From: Cucumis sativus
Lineage: Eukaryota > Streptophyta > Magnoliopsida > Cucurbitales > Cucurbitaceae
NCBI RefSeq assembly: GCF_000004075.3
Contig: NC_026661.2
Span: 21,604,307 to 21,668,306, forward strand
Reading direction: 5' to 3'
Length of the DNA stretch: 64,000 bases
Positions 47,301-59,883 of the stretch are shown here, piece by piece. Both the position numbers and the translations under genes were made by a program. Position 1 is the stretch's first letter. Each line of letters opens with the position of its first letter. Below the pieces are notes generated by a model that saw only the letters and a program-made list of their open reading frames with translations, ran no database searches and was not told where the DNA came from.

Positions 47301-50300
47301 ATCTAATATTGATTTTATTATTTAGTATATATATATATATATATATAAAAGAATATGTTATTTTATGGTGGGCCAGAGTTCACCTTCCATCTTTCATTAC
47401 TGCTAAGCACATGGGATGAAGGAAGAGACTAGAAGACTCTCCTAGTGTGTGTGTAAAAATAACAAACATGTGGTGCTCTTCAATCGACTATTTTAATATT
47501 TCTTTTTCATTTTCTCCATTATTCAAGAAAATCAACCAATATATATTTTTTTTAGAAAAACTACAAAATATTTACCATTCTTAAAAAAATGGAACTAATA
47601 AATTTTGTCGTTTTATTTTAGGAATTGTAAATAATTTATTAAAAAAAATTCTGTAAAAAGCATTTCAATTTTTTATTTGAATTTTTTTTAATTATAGTAT
47701 AATGAACAAAAAAAAAAAAATACCCAAATGTTATATTGGACCGATGGAGATATGTTTGAATAAACATGAAAGTCAAATTTAAATATGTACTTATATTATA
47801 AACGTACAAACATAAAATCTAACAGTGAAGATAGGTTTGCACGAAGAATCATATCTTTGAATTTTTAAATTTTCTATTTTGTTTTTTCTTTTTTATATTC
47901 TTGAATAATTACACTTATTTACGTCACACGTATTAATTGTAATATTTGTATACTTGCGTTCTACTTAAACAAACTACAAAATTTAATGCGGACTATATAA
48001 AGGTTTATATATTTATATATATGTGTGTTAGAAAATAGGTTGAATTATTGAGCAATTAGAGCACGTGCGGAGAGAGTGGAGGTTAGAGGATACTATTTTC
48101 TTTTTCTTTTCTTTTTTCAATAATAACACGCGTCAAATATTGATTGGTGGAGTTGAGTATGCGTCTTCAATATTCATTAATAAAGCCTTTTATTATTTTC
48201 CCTCGTGTCTTTTATGTTTCCTTTAATTACGGAAGCTGAATTTGCAATTCAGTCATTCAAGTTTTTAAAGTTTTCCCAAACAGGTCCCTATACATTTTTC
48301 TTAAAATAAATTCATTGTTTAAATTTGAGATTTTTTTAAAACTATAAAACATTAATCGAGATAAAATTTATTATCTTCCATTTTCGGTGAAAAGGTAAAT
48401 ATTTAGTCAAATGTTATATTTTTTTACATTTTTTCATTAAAATTTGAGAATTTTTAAAATATAACCAAACAACAAAATATTTATAAAAATGAAATTCTCC
48501 ATTTCAATTTTAAAAAAAACAAATAAATAATTTTTTAAAATTACATTTGATTTTTCTGCCATATATATTATATATATTCTCTTTGTTGATTTTTTGTTTT
48601 GAAATGCTTGTCCAAATGCACTTACTTGGTCAACATTTTAAATTTACAAACATATATAATATATAAAAGTGAAAGTTCGTTCTTTTTTTCAAACATCAAG
48701 AATAGAATAACTCAATTTGATACGAAATTGACATTTTAAAAATTAAAAAACGTGCTAGCTACTTTTTAAAGATCGGATACGCATTAACATCATTGTGAAA
48801 ATTTAAGGACTGTATCTAACATTTAACCTGTGATAAACAGTAAATTTATTTGATTTTCGTATTCGTCTCTAAATTTATGAGTTGTTTACTATAATTTGTA
48901 CCAATGCAAAACAATAGGTGACAAAATAATAAGATCGATACACTAACATTTGAAGTCGTAACATTTTCAAGATTATAATTAAAATATTTATGAAGTAAAA
49001 TGATACGACTCCTCCCGATTCAAAACTCAAGATAGTGACTTTGATATTCTTCTTATAAAAAACCAAAGTTGGCATTGAATTTAAATTAGGTATATGTTTA
49101 ATTTAGGGCAGTGAAGCTTAATTAACAAACATTATGATTTATGAGTCCACTAATAAGTTTGTATGACGTGAGGATGACTATTAATAAACATTCATTTTTT
49201 TGGGGGTAAATTTTGTACCAATGGAAGCATCAATTCCATCAAAATAATTGTCAACTCAACCCACTTTATTCAAATTTCATTTACTATTCATTAAGATCTT
49301 TTCATTATTTTCTTCCAAATTAATTGAATTTGTTTTAAAAAAAACATATATTCCATCCGTATTCAAATAACCTGACAATTTGAACCATTCGGAGTATCTA
49401 ACTCAAAGGGTAAGCGTGGGGTTGAATTGAGTTTTTTTTTCTCTTTATGCTTTTTTCGGGATGGTTTTGATTCAGGTTACATTTTTTCAATTCGGATTTA
49501 TCCATCCCAACCCAAATTTCTAACTATATAATTGTAATTATAAATTTTATTTGAAGTTTGTAATATATAGGTTATATTTTGATATTAACATTTGAGTTTT
49601 ACGAAATCATAATTACTAATATGTGATGTAGACAAATTTAAATATTTTACGTTAATAAAAAGCAACTTAACGACACAACCCTTAAAATCTGAGTTAGGTT
49701 AAGTTGGATTGAAGATTCTATTTGGATTGTCAACTTGATCAACTCGAAAATTCGGTAAGTTCAATAAATCTCTCTAACTCAATTCAATTCATTTACAACC
49801 ACTCGTAACATGTTGAAAATATAATGTATACAAATAAAATCGTACAATCAGTCGATCCAAGTATAACTCGATATATTTTGGTCCCCATTTTTTTTTTTTG
49901 TCTATCTAAAAAAAATTGTTTTTAAGTTGTCATCACTTTTCTTTCCCTAAAATTTATTATTATCATTTCCCACACCAACCAGTTTCCAAAAAGATGGAAT
50001 AAACTATTTGAATCTACCACACAAAAAAAAGAAAGAAAAGGAATGGAACACAGATGTGTGTGACCACTCTAGCTTAGCTATGTATTTGTATTTACTCTCT
50101 CCATGTCTTTTTCACCCTTTATTCCCTTTTTTTTTCCATTGTTATATACATATATACACATATTGTAACATTGTTGAAGTGTGGTACATGACTAATTCAT
50201 GAAATGAAAATTAATCTATCTAACTAGTAGCTTTGAAGTTAGGTCAACGATTTATTAGCATTTAGTTGCCGTTTGATTATTTTGAACTTAGAGTACGTAT

Positions 50301-53300
50301 GTCTGGAATAACTTAGTAATTTTTTATTAAATTTAGATTATAGTAGAAAAGTTTATGAGGTCGTGATTGGTTAGAGTTGTTTGATGATCATTAGGGACAA
50401 TAGTATGAGGTGGGTAAAGATAGTCACTGAAAAACGATTGTTGGAAGTTGGGTGTTGTGGTAACATGAAATAACATTTGTCGAAAAACAATCATTTGAAG
50501 TTTGGTTGATGACGATTGTTGGAGGTTGGCCGAAAGCGGTTGTGGGAAAAACGGTAGATGAAAATTGGCTAGCGATTGCATGAAAAAACAGTGGTTGAAG
50601 GTTCGTTGACGATGGTCAAATGTTGATTGACAGGGATCACTGGAGGTGGTAGTTGAAGTTTTCACATAAATTAGGGAGATTAACCATCAAACACTCAAAA
50701 TTCAATTTTTTAAAAGTTGATTTTACTTATTTATCATAAACCAGGTTAATTTATAAACTCATTTTTTCAAAATCCATCTTAAGTGTGTCAAACATTTTAA
50801 TTTTTTCTCCAAACAACTTATTGTATAAATTAACCACTTGAAAATAATGCAATCCAAACACGTTGACACTTACCTTTCTAGAGTTGAGATTGATTCATTG
50901 ATTTTATGAAGTCATTTGATGACATCTTCTTGATGTTCAAATTAGATTCAGTTATTATTTATCTGCATGATTTTCAACGTCAAACTAATATTGATCGATA
51001 TGTATTTCAAAATGTCACACTTCTAGTGTTTAAGTTCAAATTTGATTTCAACGAAGTAAAATTTCAAAATGTTACAATTTTATCTTCGAGGCCTGACTTA
51101 TATGCTCAAATTCAATATCCAAATTAAAAATGTACACTTTAAACTTTGATTTTTCGCTTACTACTTACTTTCTCGTCTCTAACACTAGTATCTGGTAGTT
51201 AGTATAAAATAATGATAATTACGTAACATTTCATTATTTGTTATCGATATTAATTATGGTCAATCAATATTAAATTTTAACTACACCAGTGTTTAAAAAT
51301 CCAATTAAAAAACATATAGAAAAAAAAAAAACTAAAAATGTAAGTTAAAAAATTTAGCTTAAATAGCAAATCTCAAAGTAAGTTTGTAAAATTTCAAATC
51401 ATAGAAATTATAATTTTAGATACAAAAAATGTACTCTTCTTTTTTTTTTTCTATCTATCCAAATTTTGGTTACACATTTACGAAGAGTTTCTTTCTCTCT
51501 CTCTTTTTTTTAGGGGTTGGAAAGTACACATTGGTAAAGTTGAAGCGTAGAGAGTCGAGGGAAAGAAATGTATGCAAAAGGAATAGATGCTTGAGACTAA
51601 GAGAGTACTTGTGGAGAAGCAACATACGTTATTTTCACGTGTTCAAAAAAGCGACTAGAAGAAAGAACAAAATGGTTAGACTTCATTTCACGATTACTTT
51701 ATCTTTTAATACATACCTTTAAAATCAAACCTCAAAATATTACATCTTCTCTTTTTTTTTCTCTTTAATATATTAAAAACCAAACTAAGTTCTAAAAAAA
51801 GCAAAACACTTTTTTTTAGAATGGGATTGAAAATCATATAATGTTTGTTTATGAAAAGTAATAACAACGACACCACGAAAGTTGAAAGAAAACAACATGA
51901 ATTAAAAATTAAGAAAAATAAATAAAAATCATTATCAATTGAAATTAAATCTAAAGAGTTTTTACATAAACCTTAAAAAATTTAATAATTTCATATATCT
52001 AATTTATGAAGTAAAGAGATTTTTAACATAAACCTTAAATTTTTAAAATAAATATCACAAATCTATATATAACTAAACTAAAAGTTTATATTATGTCATT
52101 TTCAAAATTAAGAAATATTTAACATAATTAAGAAAGTTTAAAGACATTAATTAATTTTCATGAATATTTTATTCCATATTATTTAATTTAAATAAATATA
52201 TGACAAACTAATCATTTGACAAATAAAATATTATCTTAAATTTACAGGTAAAATTCATAAAACTTGAAAGCCATTTTTTTCAATAAAAATGACTAAAATT
52301 AACTTGAAAAATTTTCAAATAAAAACTTGTGATTAAACATTCATCATATATATAGGATAAAAAATATCTAGAATTATAATAAGAACTTTTTGGTACAGTA
52401 ACTCTTTACAACTAACTCCAATAATATTAATAATATTTTATTACTTATTAAAGTGTTTAATATTCTCTCGTCAAATTAAAACAACTTAACATAAAATAAT
52501 ATAATCAAAGCTATAATAACTTAAGACTATAATAACTAAGTCGGAGGGTTTAGTTTGCCGACAAGAGGTGGCCTTAGGCATTGAAAGAGAGAAGGGGAGT
52601 GGGGGTGGGTCCCACCAAGAAAAAGAAAAGAAAAGAAATCGCTGAAATCAAACACGTTTTTTAACTTTTTAATAAACATAATACGATAGGATATGAAATC
52701 TATTTATTTTATAAAAGAAAAGAAAAGTCGTAATGGGTAATGGATATTGGGGGGATATTTGAGTTATTCCGATGTTACCCCTGGCTGCCCGGACGCTGCC
52801 CGTAAATGAAGGTTTGGAAGAAAGAAAGAAAGGAAGGAAAATGGTAGGCACGTGTTTGGCGAGGTGGGTGGAAGTTACTTATTCAACACAGCTTTTGAGT
52901 CCAACCAAAGATTATTATTATTATTATTATTTAATATTACCTCGATTCAACCTCTCCTGATGATTCACGTGCACTCCTCTCTTCCCTCACGTGCACCTCT
53001 CCTTAATTATCGTAAATATTACATTTTCAATTTTGCTTTTTTTTTTTTTCTTTGGAATAAATCGACACTACACAATATGGAGTAACCAACTCATACTATA
53101 AGGATTGAGTTGAGTTTGATCTTTTTTAGTAGAGTTGGTTCTCGACTTTAGTTACATTATATCCAATTTAACCTTAATTAATATATATTTATGTTAAGTT
53201 CTATAATACGAGGCTTGAAATATATGTATATTTAAAATTTTGAAGTATGGGTCATGTTTGACTGTACTTTAAGTAAGACGAGATGTTTTATTTGTATATT

Positions 53301-55360
53301 GGATATTATTGTATTAATGTTGGATAGGTTGTCATAGTATTTTTTTAAAATTTAACAAATATTAGAAATGAGAAAAATATTATAGAACCCGATAACTCAA
53401 CCCAAATTTTTAGGGTTGAGAATGCTTCTTCAGTCATTCAGGTTGCAAAAACACCGTCAATCCAATACAATTCAACTCGTTTACATTTTACATTATAGCT
53501 AGTTTCAATTTGTTGATGTCCACTTGCATACTACCTAATTTTCTAACACCCAAATATTGTAGGTCAGATGTGTTATCTTGTAAAGGTTAGTCGGGATTAC
53601 TTGTAGGTTGGTTAAAACATTCACGCATATAAAAAATAAAAGTTAATTTTACCTTCGAAAAGGTATAATTTTAACTTCAAGGTAATAATTATCTCAATAA
53701 ATATAAAATAACTAAACCAAATGCTTCAATTTTGCAAGTCAATGATGGTCGAATGAAAATTGAACCTTCCGAGTTTAGGATGAAAAATATCATTTTCTCG
53801 CTAATCACTTTCTTTCTTCTTTTTGTCTGTGGTGCCATTTTGAGAGGTTGTAAATTTACCAACACAAGTAAAGAGACATTAGCCCTCTTGGAATGTGAAG
53901 CAATTTTGTGGAAGGTCTAATCGCCATCGTCACAAAAGTGGTTTGGGATAAAGTGGTTTTCTCAACGAGGTGGGGTCTTCTCTTCACCCTCTAAAATTAG
54001 GGTTTTGATTGAGGATCTGCTCATGTTCTTCTCGTTTTGGCATCCTCCCAAAGCTGCTTATTAAGTTTTGGAAGCAAAACAATACCAATTATCCTCATCA
54101 TCTTGGGGTATGAGAAGGTAATTATTATCATTTCATTGACTGATTTTTGTTTTTTAATACCAAAGTTTAGTTACCTTTTGTGTTGAAACCCAAATTAGTG
54201 TTAAAACTACACTTTGCTTAGTCCAAAAAAAGTATGTATAAAGCCTAACTTTGAGTTACATCTCGATGTCTCTTATTCACATTTCCTCCCCATAACAAAT
54301 ATATTTGATTTAGAGTAACTTCGATGTATATATGTTTGACTAACATGTACGAGAGCGAGGACTTAAAAATTAAATCGTGAAGAAATGATGTCTTAGTCAA
54401 GTAGAAAACGACGGTCGTGTGAATTTAATAGATTATATAGAAAATTTGTATACAAAACAATAAAGCAAGTGAAAAGGGAGAAGGAAAAAGGTCATACCAC
54501 GAGAATGCACGTAGATGATTTACTTTAACGGTCACCACACAATTTTCTCCGCACAAAGACATGATGTAACAATTACATTAAGGTAATACAAGATGCATTC
54601 ATCTCCGTGCATCCCTTAGCACCGCTCACATGAACCCTAAACTTGATTAGATAACGAGCATCCATCCAATGTAATATTTATAATTAAATTAATTTAAATT
54701 TGTTGTTTGATTATTTCTTTAAAAATATAATTAGGCATTGAAAAAAAAAGGTGCCAACTATTAAATGTTTATTTAAAAAGAAAAAGGAGTAATGAGTAAA
54801 TGCGTAAGGAAGTTGCGTAATGGGAATGAGATGCCCTTAAGGAATAAAACTCTCTCTCATTTCTATGAAATTAACATGTTTTAAATTCCTTTATGTTTCC
54901 ATCTCACCGATTTCCAAAATATTTTTCAATCCTTTTCTTACTTTGTCTACAAACCATCCATCAACTCAACTATTCTTCTGTTTCTTGTTTCAAAATTTTA
55001 TGAACCAAACATTTATTTCTATTTATTTGAGCTTCCGAGGAAGCATTTCGATTAAGAAATTCGTTCACGCTATAGATACACTACACCTATTTGGTTTCTA
55101 GTTTAATTAATTTCATTGGTATCATGTATGTTTTTTCATGTCAAAACTTGAATAAATAGATGTGATATTCTAAATTTGTAATTTGATGTACAGAGAACAT
55201 AGACAAATAACTATGATACCAAAGTCAAATAGGAAGACTAAGTAGTGAATTTTCTAATCTTGTTCTTTGTTCTAGTTGAAATTAATTCATATAAAGTAGT
55301 TATAATAATTTGGTGTCATCAATTGGATGAGATGATTTTAATTTTCTTATTGGGATGAGA
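47301..55360. other. Gene-poor AT-rich block
   Basis: About 8 kb with no coding region I can support. It holds a (TA)n microsatellite (47326-47347), degenerate TGGTTGAAGG-type reiterations (about 50390-50660), scattered G-boxes (48062, 51636) and a denser G-box cluster (52849-52993). A slightly less AT-rich stretch at 52540-53000 stands out. 49390-49830 and 53090-53490 contain GGTTGAGTTG-type words that may be old hAT-MITE relatives of the copy at 55361. Confidence 0.5.
52849..52993. promoter_or_regulatory. Cluster of three G-boxes (CACGTG)
   Basis: CACGTG occurs at 52849-52854, 52966-52971 and 52988-52993. The last two are extended, TCACGTGCAC, and 22 bp apart, about two helical turns. The surrounding 400 bp is richer in GC than its neighbours. 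The closest gene whose promoter side faces this block is JAZ, about 6.3 kb away. Confidence 0.45.
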
Positions 55361-55903
55361 TAGAAGTGTACGTAAGTCGGGTTAGAGGAAGATTATGGAC
55401 CAAACTAAAGAATCTAGATTGACAAAAAAAAAAAAAAAACTTGTTGGTTCAATATATAGAATCAATCCAACCCAACCTAACCTAACCAAAAATATCTGGA
55501 TTGGGTTGGCGGGTTGAAATTGTTGGTTCAATACATTGAATCAATCCAACCCAACCTAACCTAACCAAAAATATTTGGATTGGGTTGGCGGGTTGATTTT
55601 TTCTTTCTTTCATAATTTAAACAAATTTTAATACTGCTTTTCAATATACAAGATGAACAAATTGTCATTCCAATGCAAAGGGCAAAGTTGTGAGACACAC
55701 GTATATGTTATATATTCAAATCTAAAACCTAAAGCCTAAGAGTTATATATTAATTGGACCAAGTCAATATAACCCTTACTTACACAAACTGACTATTTGG
55801 CTTTAACTTTTTTTTTTTCAATTTTCTAATTCAATCCAACATAATACAAAATTTAACCAACACAACCGGTAACTCGGATTAACAGTTCTTTTAAACACCT
55901 CTA
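55361..55903. mobile_element. hAT-type MITE with target duplication
   Basis: The left end TAGAAGTGTACG and the right end, read in reverse (TAGAGGTGTTTA), are the TAGAGGTGT-type terminal inverted repeats of plant hAT MITEs. The flanks GGATGAGA (left) and GAATGAGA (right) form an 8-bp target duplication with one mismatch. The body is rich in CCAACCCAACC and GGGTTGG words and has no transposase. An internal 79-bp unit is duplicated. Confidence 0.75.
55442..55599. repeat. 79-bp tandem duplication inside the hAT MITE
   Basis: Units 55442-55520 and 55521-55599, both starting TGTTGGTTCAATA. Each unit contains CAATCCAACCCAACC and the near-complement GGATTGGGTTGG, so each can fold into a stem of roughly 12 bp. 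Confidence 0.9.
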
Positions 55904-57209
55904 GAATGAGATATCTTGATTATAGGTTGGCACTTGATTTGAACCAAAACCCACCCACTCTATATAGTCCTATTTTCCTCATTTTTGGCTTATTTGTTAG
56001 GTTCAATGTCACCTACTAACATATCTAAAATAAACATCCATTAAAATACTTATTTATTCATCTATTTCCATGGGTATCAAAGCTAGCTTATTAGAAACTC
56101 AACTCAACTTGGACTATTGCCCGATACTAAGAAAAACTCCTACGACACTAAATCCTAACATGGCCAACAAAGATTGAACATATTCCTTCTAAGTTCTTTA
56201 TTAAATTTATGATTGTTTTTACCAAACCATTATAGTTAAAGAACCTTCTAATACCTAACGAAACAGAGATAAAAACAAATTAGTCAAGAACGTATGACCT
56301 TTCAATGAACACTAGACTAAGAAAAAAACTATTTTTAAATATCACAAAAATGAACCAAAATATTTATACATATAACAAAATCTTGGACACTGATGGATTC
56401 TAGTAGAAGTCTATTTCTCTAATCGATATCTATTAAGTTGGGAAATTTTTTTTTGGTAGTTTTATCATTTAAATAATTTTCTTCAAAAAATAAAATAAAA
56501 AAACTCAAAACCCCAAAACTTTATATTGAATAATATCATAAGAAGAAAAGAAACATTTCAAATCCAATTGAGAAGGCTGAAAGGATCAAATGTTTTCTTA
56601 AACTATAATTTTCATTGGCTATTATTTGGTGAAGGAAATCGAAAAGGTACGATAATGTCTATTTTTAGATAAAGACCCAATAGCCAATAATGGATGAGAA
56701 ATTCTAAGGAGGAAAAGTGTTCTAAAAAAATCATTAATATCTTGACCCAAAATATAATAGACTTAATAAGCTCCCCTTAAAAATAATAATAAAAAAAAAA
56801 CAAGAAAAATAGAGGAAGATATTCTATAGATATAGGATGATGTATCAATGTATCATATCATATCATATCATATTGGAAGATTTTGGGAAGTGGAGAGAGT
56901 ATGAAATATCAAGATCAGGCACAGTTACAAGAAGGATTATTTTGAAACAAATGATAAAAACTACATAAGAGGAAAATATTTTAAAAACCTACAATACTCT
57001 CTAGTCTACTATTACATCAGGCTATTTTAAGATTTAAGAACAACAACCCAAAAATGCAAAAATGAAATAGCTGTTTTTCCTTTTAATAGTATTTTCTTCC
57101 ATGGAAATTATAATAAACTACCAGATTTTCCCAGGAAATAGAGCTAATAACAAAGTAAATGAACTCATGGCTATTTATGATACCAAAAAGTAGAACCTGT
57201 AATTCCAAT
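55904..57209. other. Spacer: 3' side of the TMEM87-like gene
   Basis: AT-rich, no gene supported. A short ATCAT microsatellite lies at about 56845-56870. The last few hundred bases before 57210 are probably the 3' UTR of the TMEM87-like gene on the minus strand. Confidence 0.5.
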
Positions 57210-59883
57210 TTATGCTGTTTTATCTTCTTCTAAATCACCAGCTGGATTGTCGCTTCCATGCAGTGGTTTAATGTCTGGTACGCTCCGAGCGTCCTTTGAA
57301 GGCGAGGAAATTGGAGATGGTCTTATGAGTGTTAAATTTGTATCATCCTTGTCGAACTCTTCATGTGCGTCTTCGGAGTATGCATACCTGAGGTAGATAG
57401 AGGATGACGCAATGTGCAAGAGTGAGAGGGAGCGGGGAAGAGAAAGTGAGAAAGCGTAAACCGATGTGTAGAAACATAACATACCGCATTGAATTTTGAG
57501 AGGGAGCCCAGAGAGCACAAATGACACACAGTAGAGAAAATGATAGGACTTGCCAGAAGGCAGGGATGATCCATGCATTTTGCCACTGCTCATTGTAAAT
57601 GTCATTTGATTTGAAATAAAGCTGCAAGATTAACAATTGAAGAAATTGCGGTAAGCAACAACTGATGAGGGTTTGGGACAAAATCATAAAAATGCACAAA
57701 TTGATCATTTCTTTCCAAAACCTATGCCTGTATGGTCCATGTAATAAAGAAATCTTCATGCACAAATTACCTCATAACACATCCAACCCACAGAAACAAT
57801 AACAGTTACCGCCAATGCATTTGTGAATTTTCTGTAAATGTCCAATTTAGATGACAATCTTCTAGCCTGTGACATTAGCAATAATGAAGAAAAGCCAATC
57901 AGCAGAAGTTATAACACAAAAAATCCAGAAAAAGGTTACAGAGCATAAACATGAAACAAAGGAAATAAATAAAAGGTTCAAAATGCCATTTTGGACCCCA
58001 AATTTGGAAGTTGGTTCAATTTTAGTCTCCAAACTTCAGTTGTTCAATTTTAGTCCCATACTTCCAATAAATCTTAAATTTAGTCTCTCAAAGTTAATTT
58101 TTACTGTAATCGATTAAATAATAATAAACAAAAAAATTTAGGGAAGGATATACAACATGTGAATTGTGAATATAGTTTCAAAATTTATAGTAAAAGTGCC
58201 AGAGATAACAAATTTTTTCCTTCTAAATAAACGTTTCAATTGGAAGCTCAATTTAAAAGACTTCCCTGGCACTCTACTTACTTATTCCATCGAATTATAA
58301 TTTGATTAAAAGAAGATAAATTTCTCAACTTTCTTCAGAAAACAACGTGCCAGGAAAAAATCAATTTAAATTCAAACAGAGAAAATAAACAGGACAGAAA
58401 AAAAAATTGTTACGAACATATCAGATACCTGAAGCTTGCTTAAAGTTGCGGAGAGGGAGGTAAATATCCAAAGAATGAAAAAAGCATCCAAGATTGCCAC
58501 AGGTAGTACCAAGAAAAGTCTTGCTTTTCCTGAAAGATCACTTACAGCACCCACATTCTCAACCAATTCCAGAACTTCAGATGCCAGAAAGAAGGTTAAT
58601 CCAAGCATGAGAACCTTTGATGTCAGTCCACCTAGAGTAGGTCTAACAACACCATAACCCATTGAAACCATCAAAAGGATCAGACGAGCAATTGTACGTT
58701 TAACAACTCCAAAGGTGACAGCCCACATAGTAATCCCTGTTGGTCTTATCCCAGACTGGTTGAATTCAGCATACTCAAAATACCACATAGCCATCTCAAA
58801 CATCCCCAATGTAATAACAACCGTAATGCAGTTTTGCAGTGGAAAAATTTCTTTCCAGAATCTTGCATACTGTGAGAACCAAAAGATTCCAAGCAACACA
58901 TAAGCAAAAGACATATACAAATAAAACTTCATCAGAGGCGCCATTCTACCCGGTAAGTATCCAGAAGGATTTTTCCATATACTTTTCCCTTCCACAACCA
59001 CATTCTGTAGCTTTGGATCACAATGGATGAAATACAAATTATACATCCCTGTTTTAGTAATATGAATTGATTTTGTCGGCAGGGTTGCAACTTGCTCATC
59101 TGTGTTGAAGGACACTCCATATACTTGAGGCCAACCAGAATTCTTCGAGGACGGCCGGTAAATAACTTCTCCTTCTGAACAAACACCTAGTTTAGCAAGA
59201 TCTACAGTACAGCAAATTGCCCTTTGGCCACCATAGGCCGACCCTCCAACCATCTCTCTATCTTCCACCTCAAAAACAATCGCATGCAATGGCCCCGAGC
59301 TGAAGTTTGAAAATTCCTCGGGTCTCCGAAATGTAATTTTTTCGAAGCTGGTTTGACAGTACACTATAGAATAAGGTAACTATCACAACAAAGACAAAAT
59401 ATAAACCCTAACAAGTAACAAACTATGAAGCTAACATTAAAACCAAATAATAACGATAGCAAGCAAATCACATTTATCACACATTACAAAATTCATACAT
59501 ATCACCCAAAATGGAAACCAAAATTACACTAAATTGCAAAAAAAATCCAACCCCAAAGCACTAAACAAGCACTCAACGAAAAACCCAATTCCCAAAATTA
59601 ACTCATAATTTCCAACATTCATCGAATTAAAAGCAACAAAAACCAAAAACACATACCGAATATAGGATTCGCGATTGGAAGAAGAATCCACATCCCCATC
59701 ACTACGGTCAACTACGGAGGAGCGAATTCCCTCGCTACCCCCATGAACAACAAACGCATTGCCTTTGTTAATGAATTTCTCAGAAGAATAGTGATGAACT
59801 GAGGCGTGAATGCAAAGGGAAGAAAAACATAGTACTAGAGTGAAGGAAAGCAGTAACTGACTAAAAACAAAAGAAAAAGACAT
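57210..59883 (-). CDS. TMEM87/GOST-family seven-transmembrane protein ('lung seven transmembrane receptor' type)
   Basis: A Golgi/endomembrane protein of the GOST family (Golgi-dynamics domain plus seven TM helices). Five exons on the minus strand: 59657-59883, 58429-59347, 57771-57866, 57485-57621, 57210-57387. The phases close to 518 residues. Seen: a signal peptide (about 1-27, LLLSFTLVLCFSSLCIHA), a luminal domain (about 77-205) with paired Cys (ICC, and C in FIHCDPKL), and the family hallmark NPSGYLPGRMAPL. Seven membrane segments follow (about 210-455, including WYFEYAEFNQSG and SMGYGVVRPTLGG), then an acidic cytosolic tail ending EEDKTA. The exon 2 acceptor was set at 59347, not at an earlier TAG at 59364, because only 59347 restores frame and the conserved R-F-E-K-I-T-F-R. 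The substrate or ligand is unknown; earlier 'receptor' names are historical. Confidence 0.93.

Noticed and set aside
50333-50665. Minus-strand open frame of 110 codons
   Set aside because: Made of degenerate TGGTTGAAGG-type reiterations, with no domain and no splice-site or codon-use support.
51429-51722. Plus-strand open frame of 97 codons
   Set aside because: Phe- and Ser-rich start from a poly-T tract, then Arg/Lys-rich, with no domain and isolated in AT-rich DNA.
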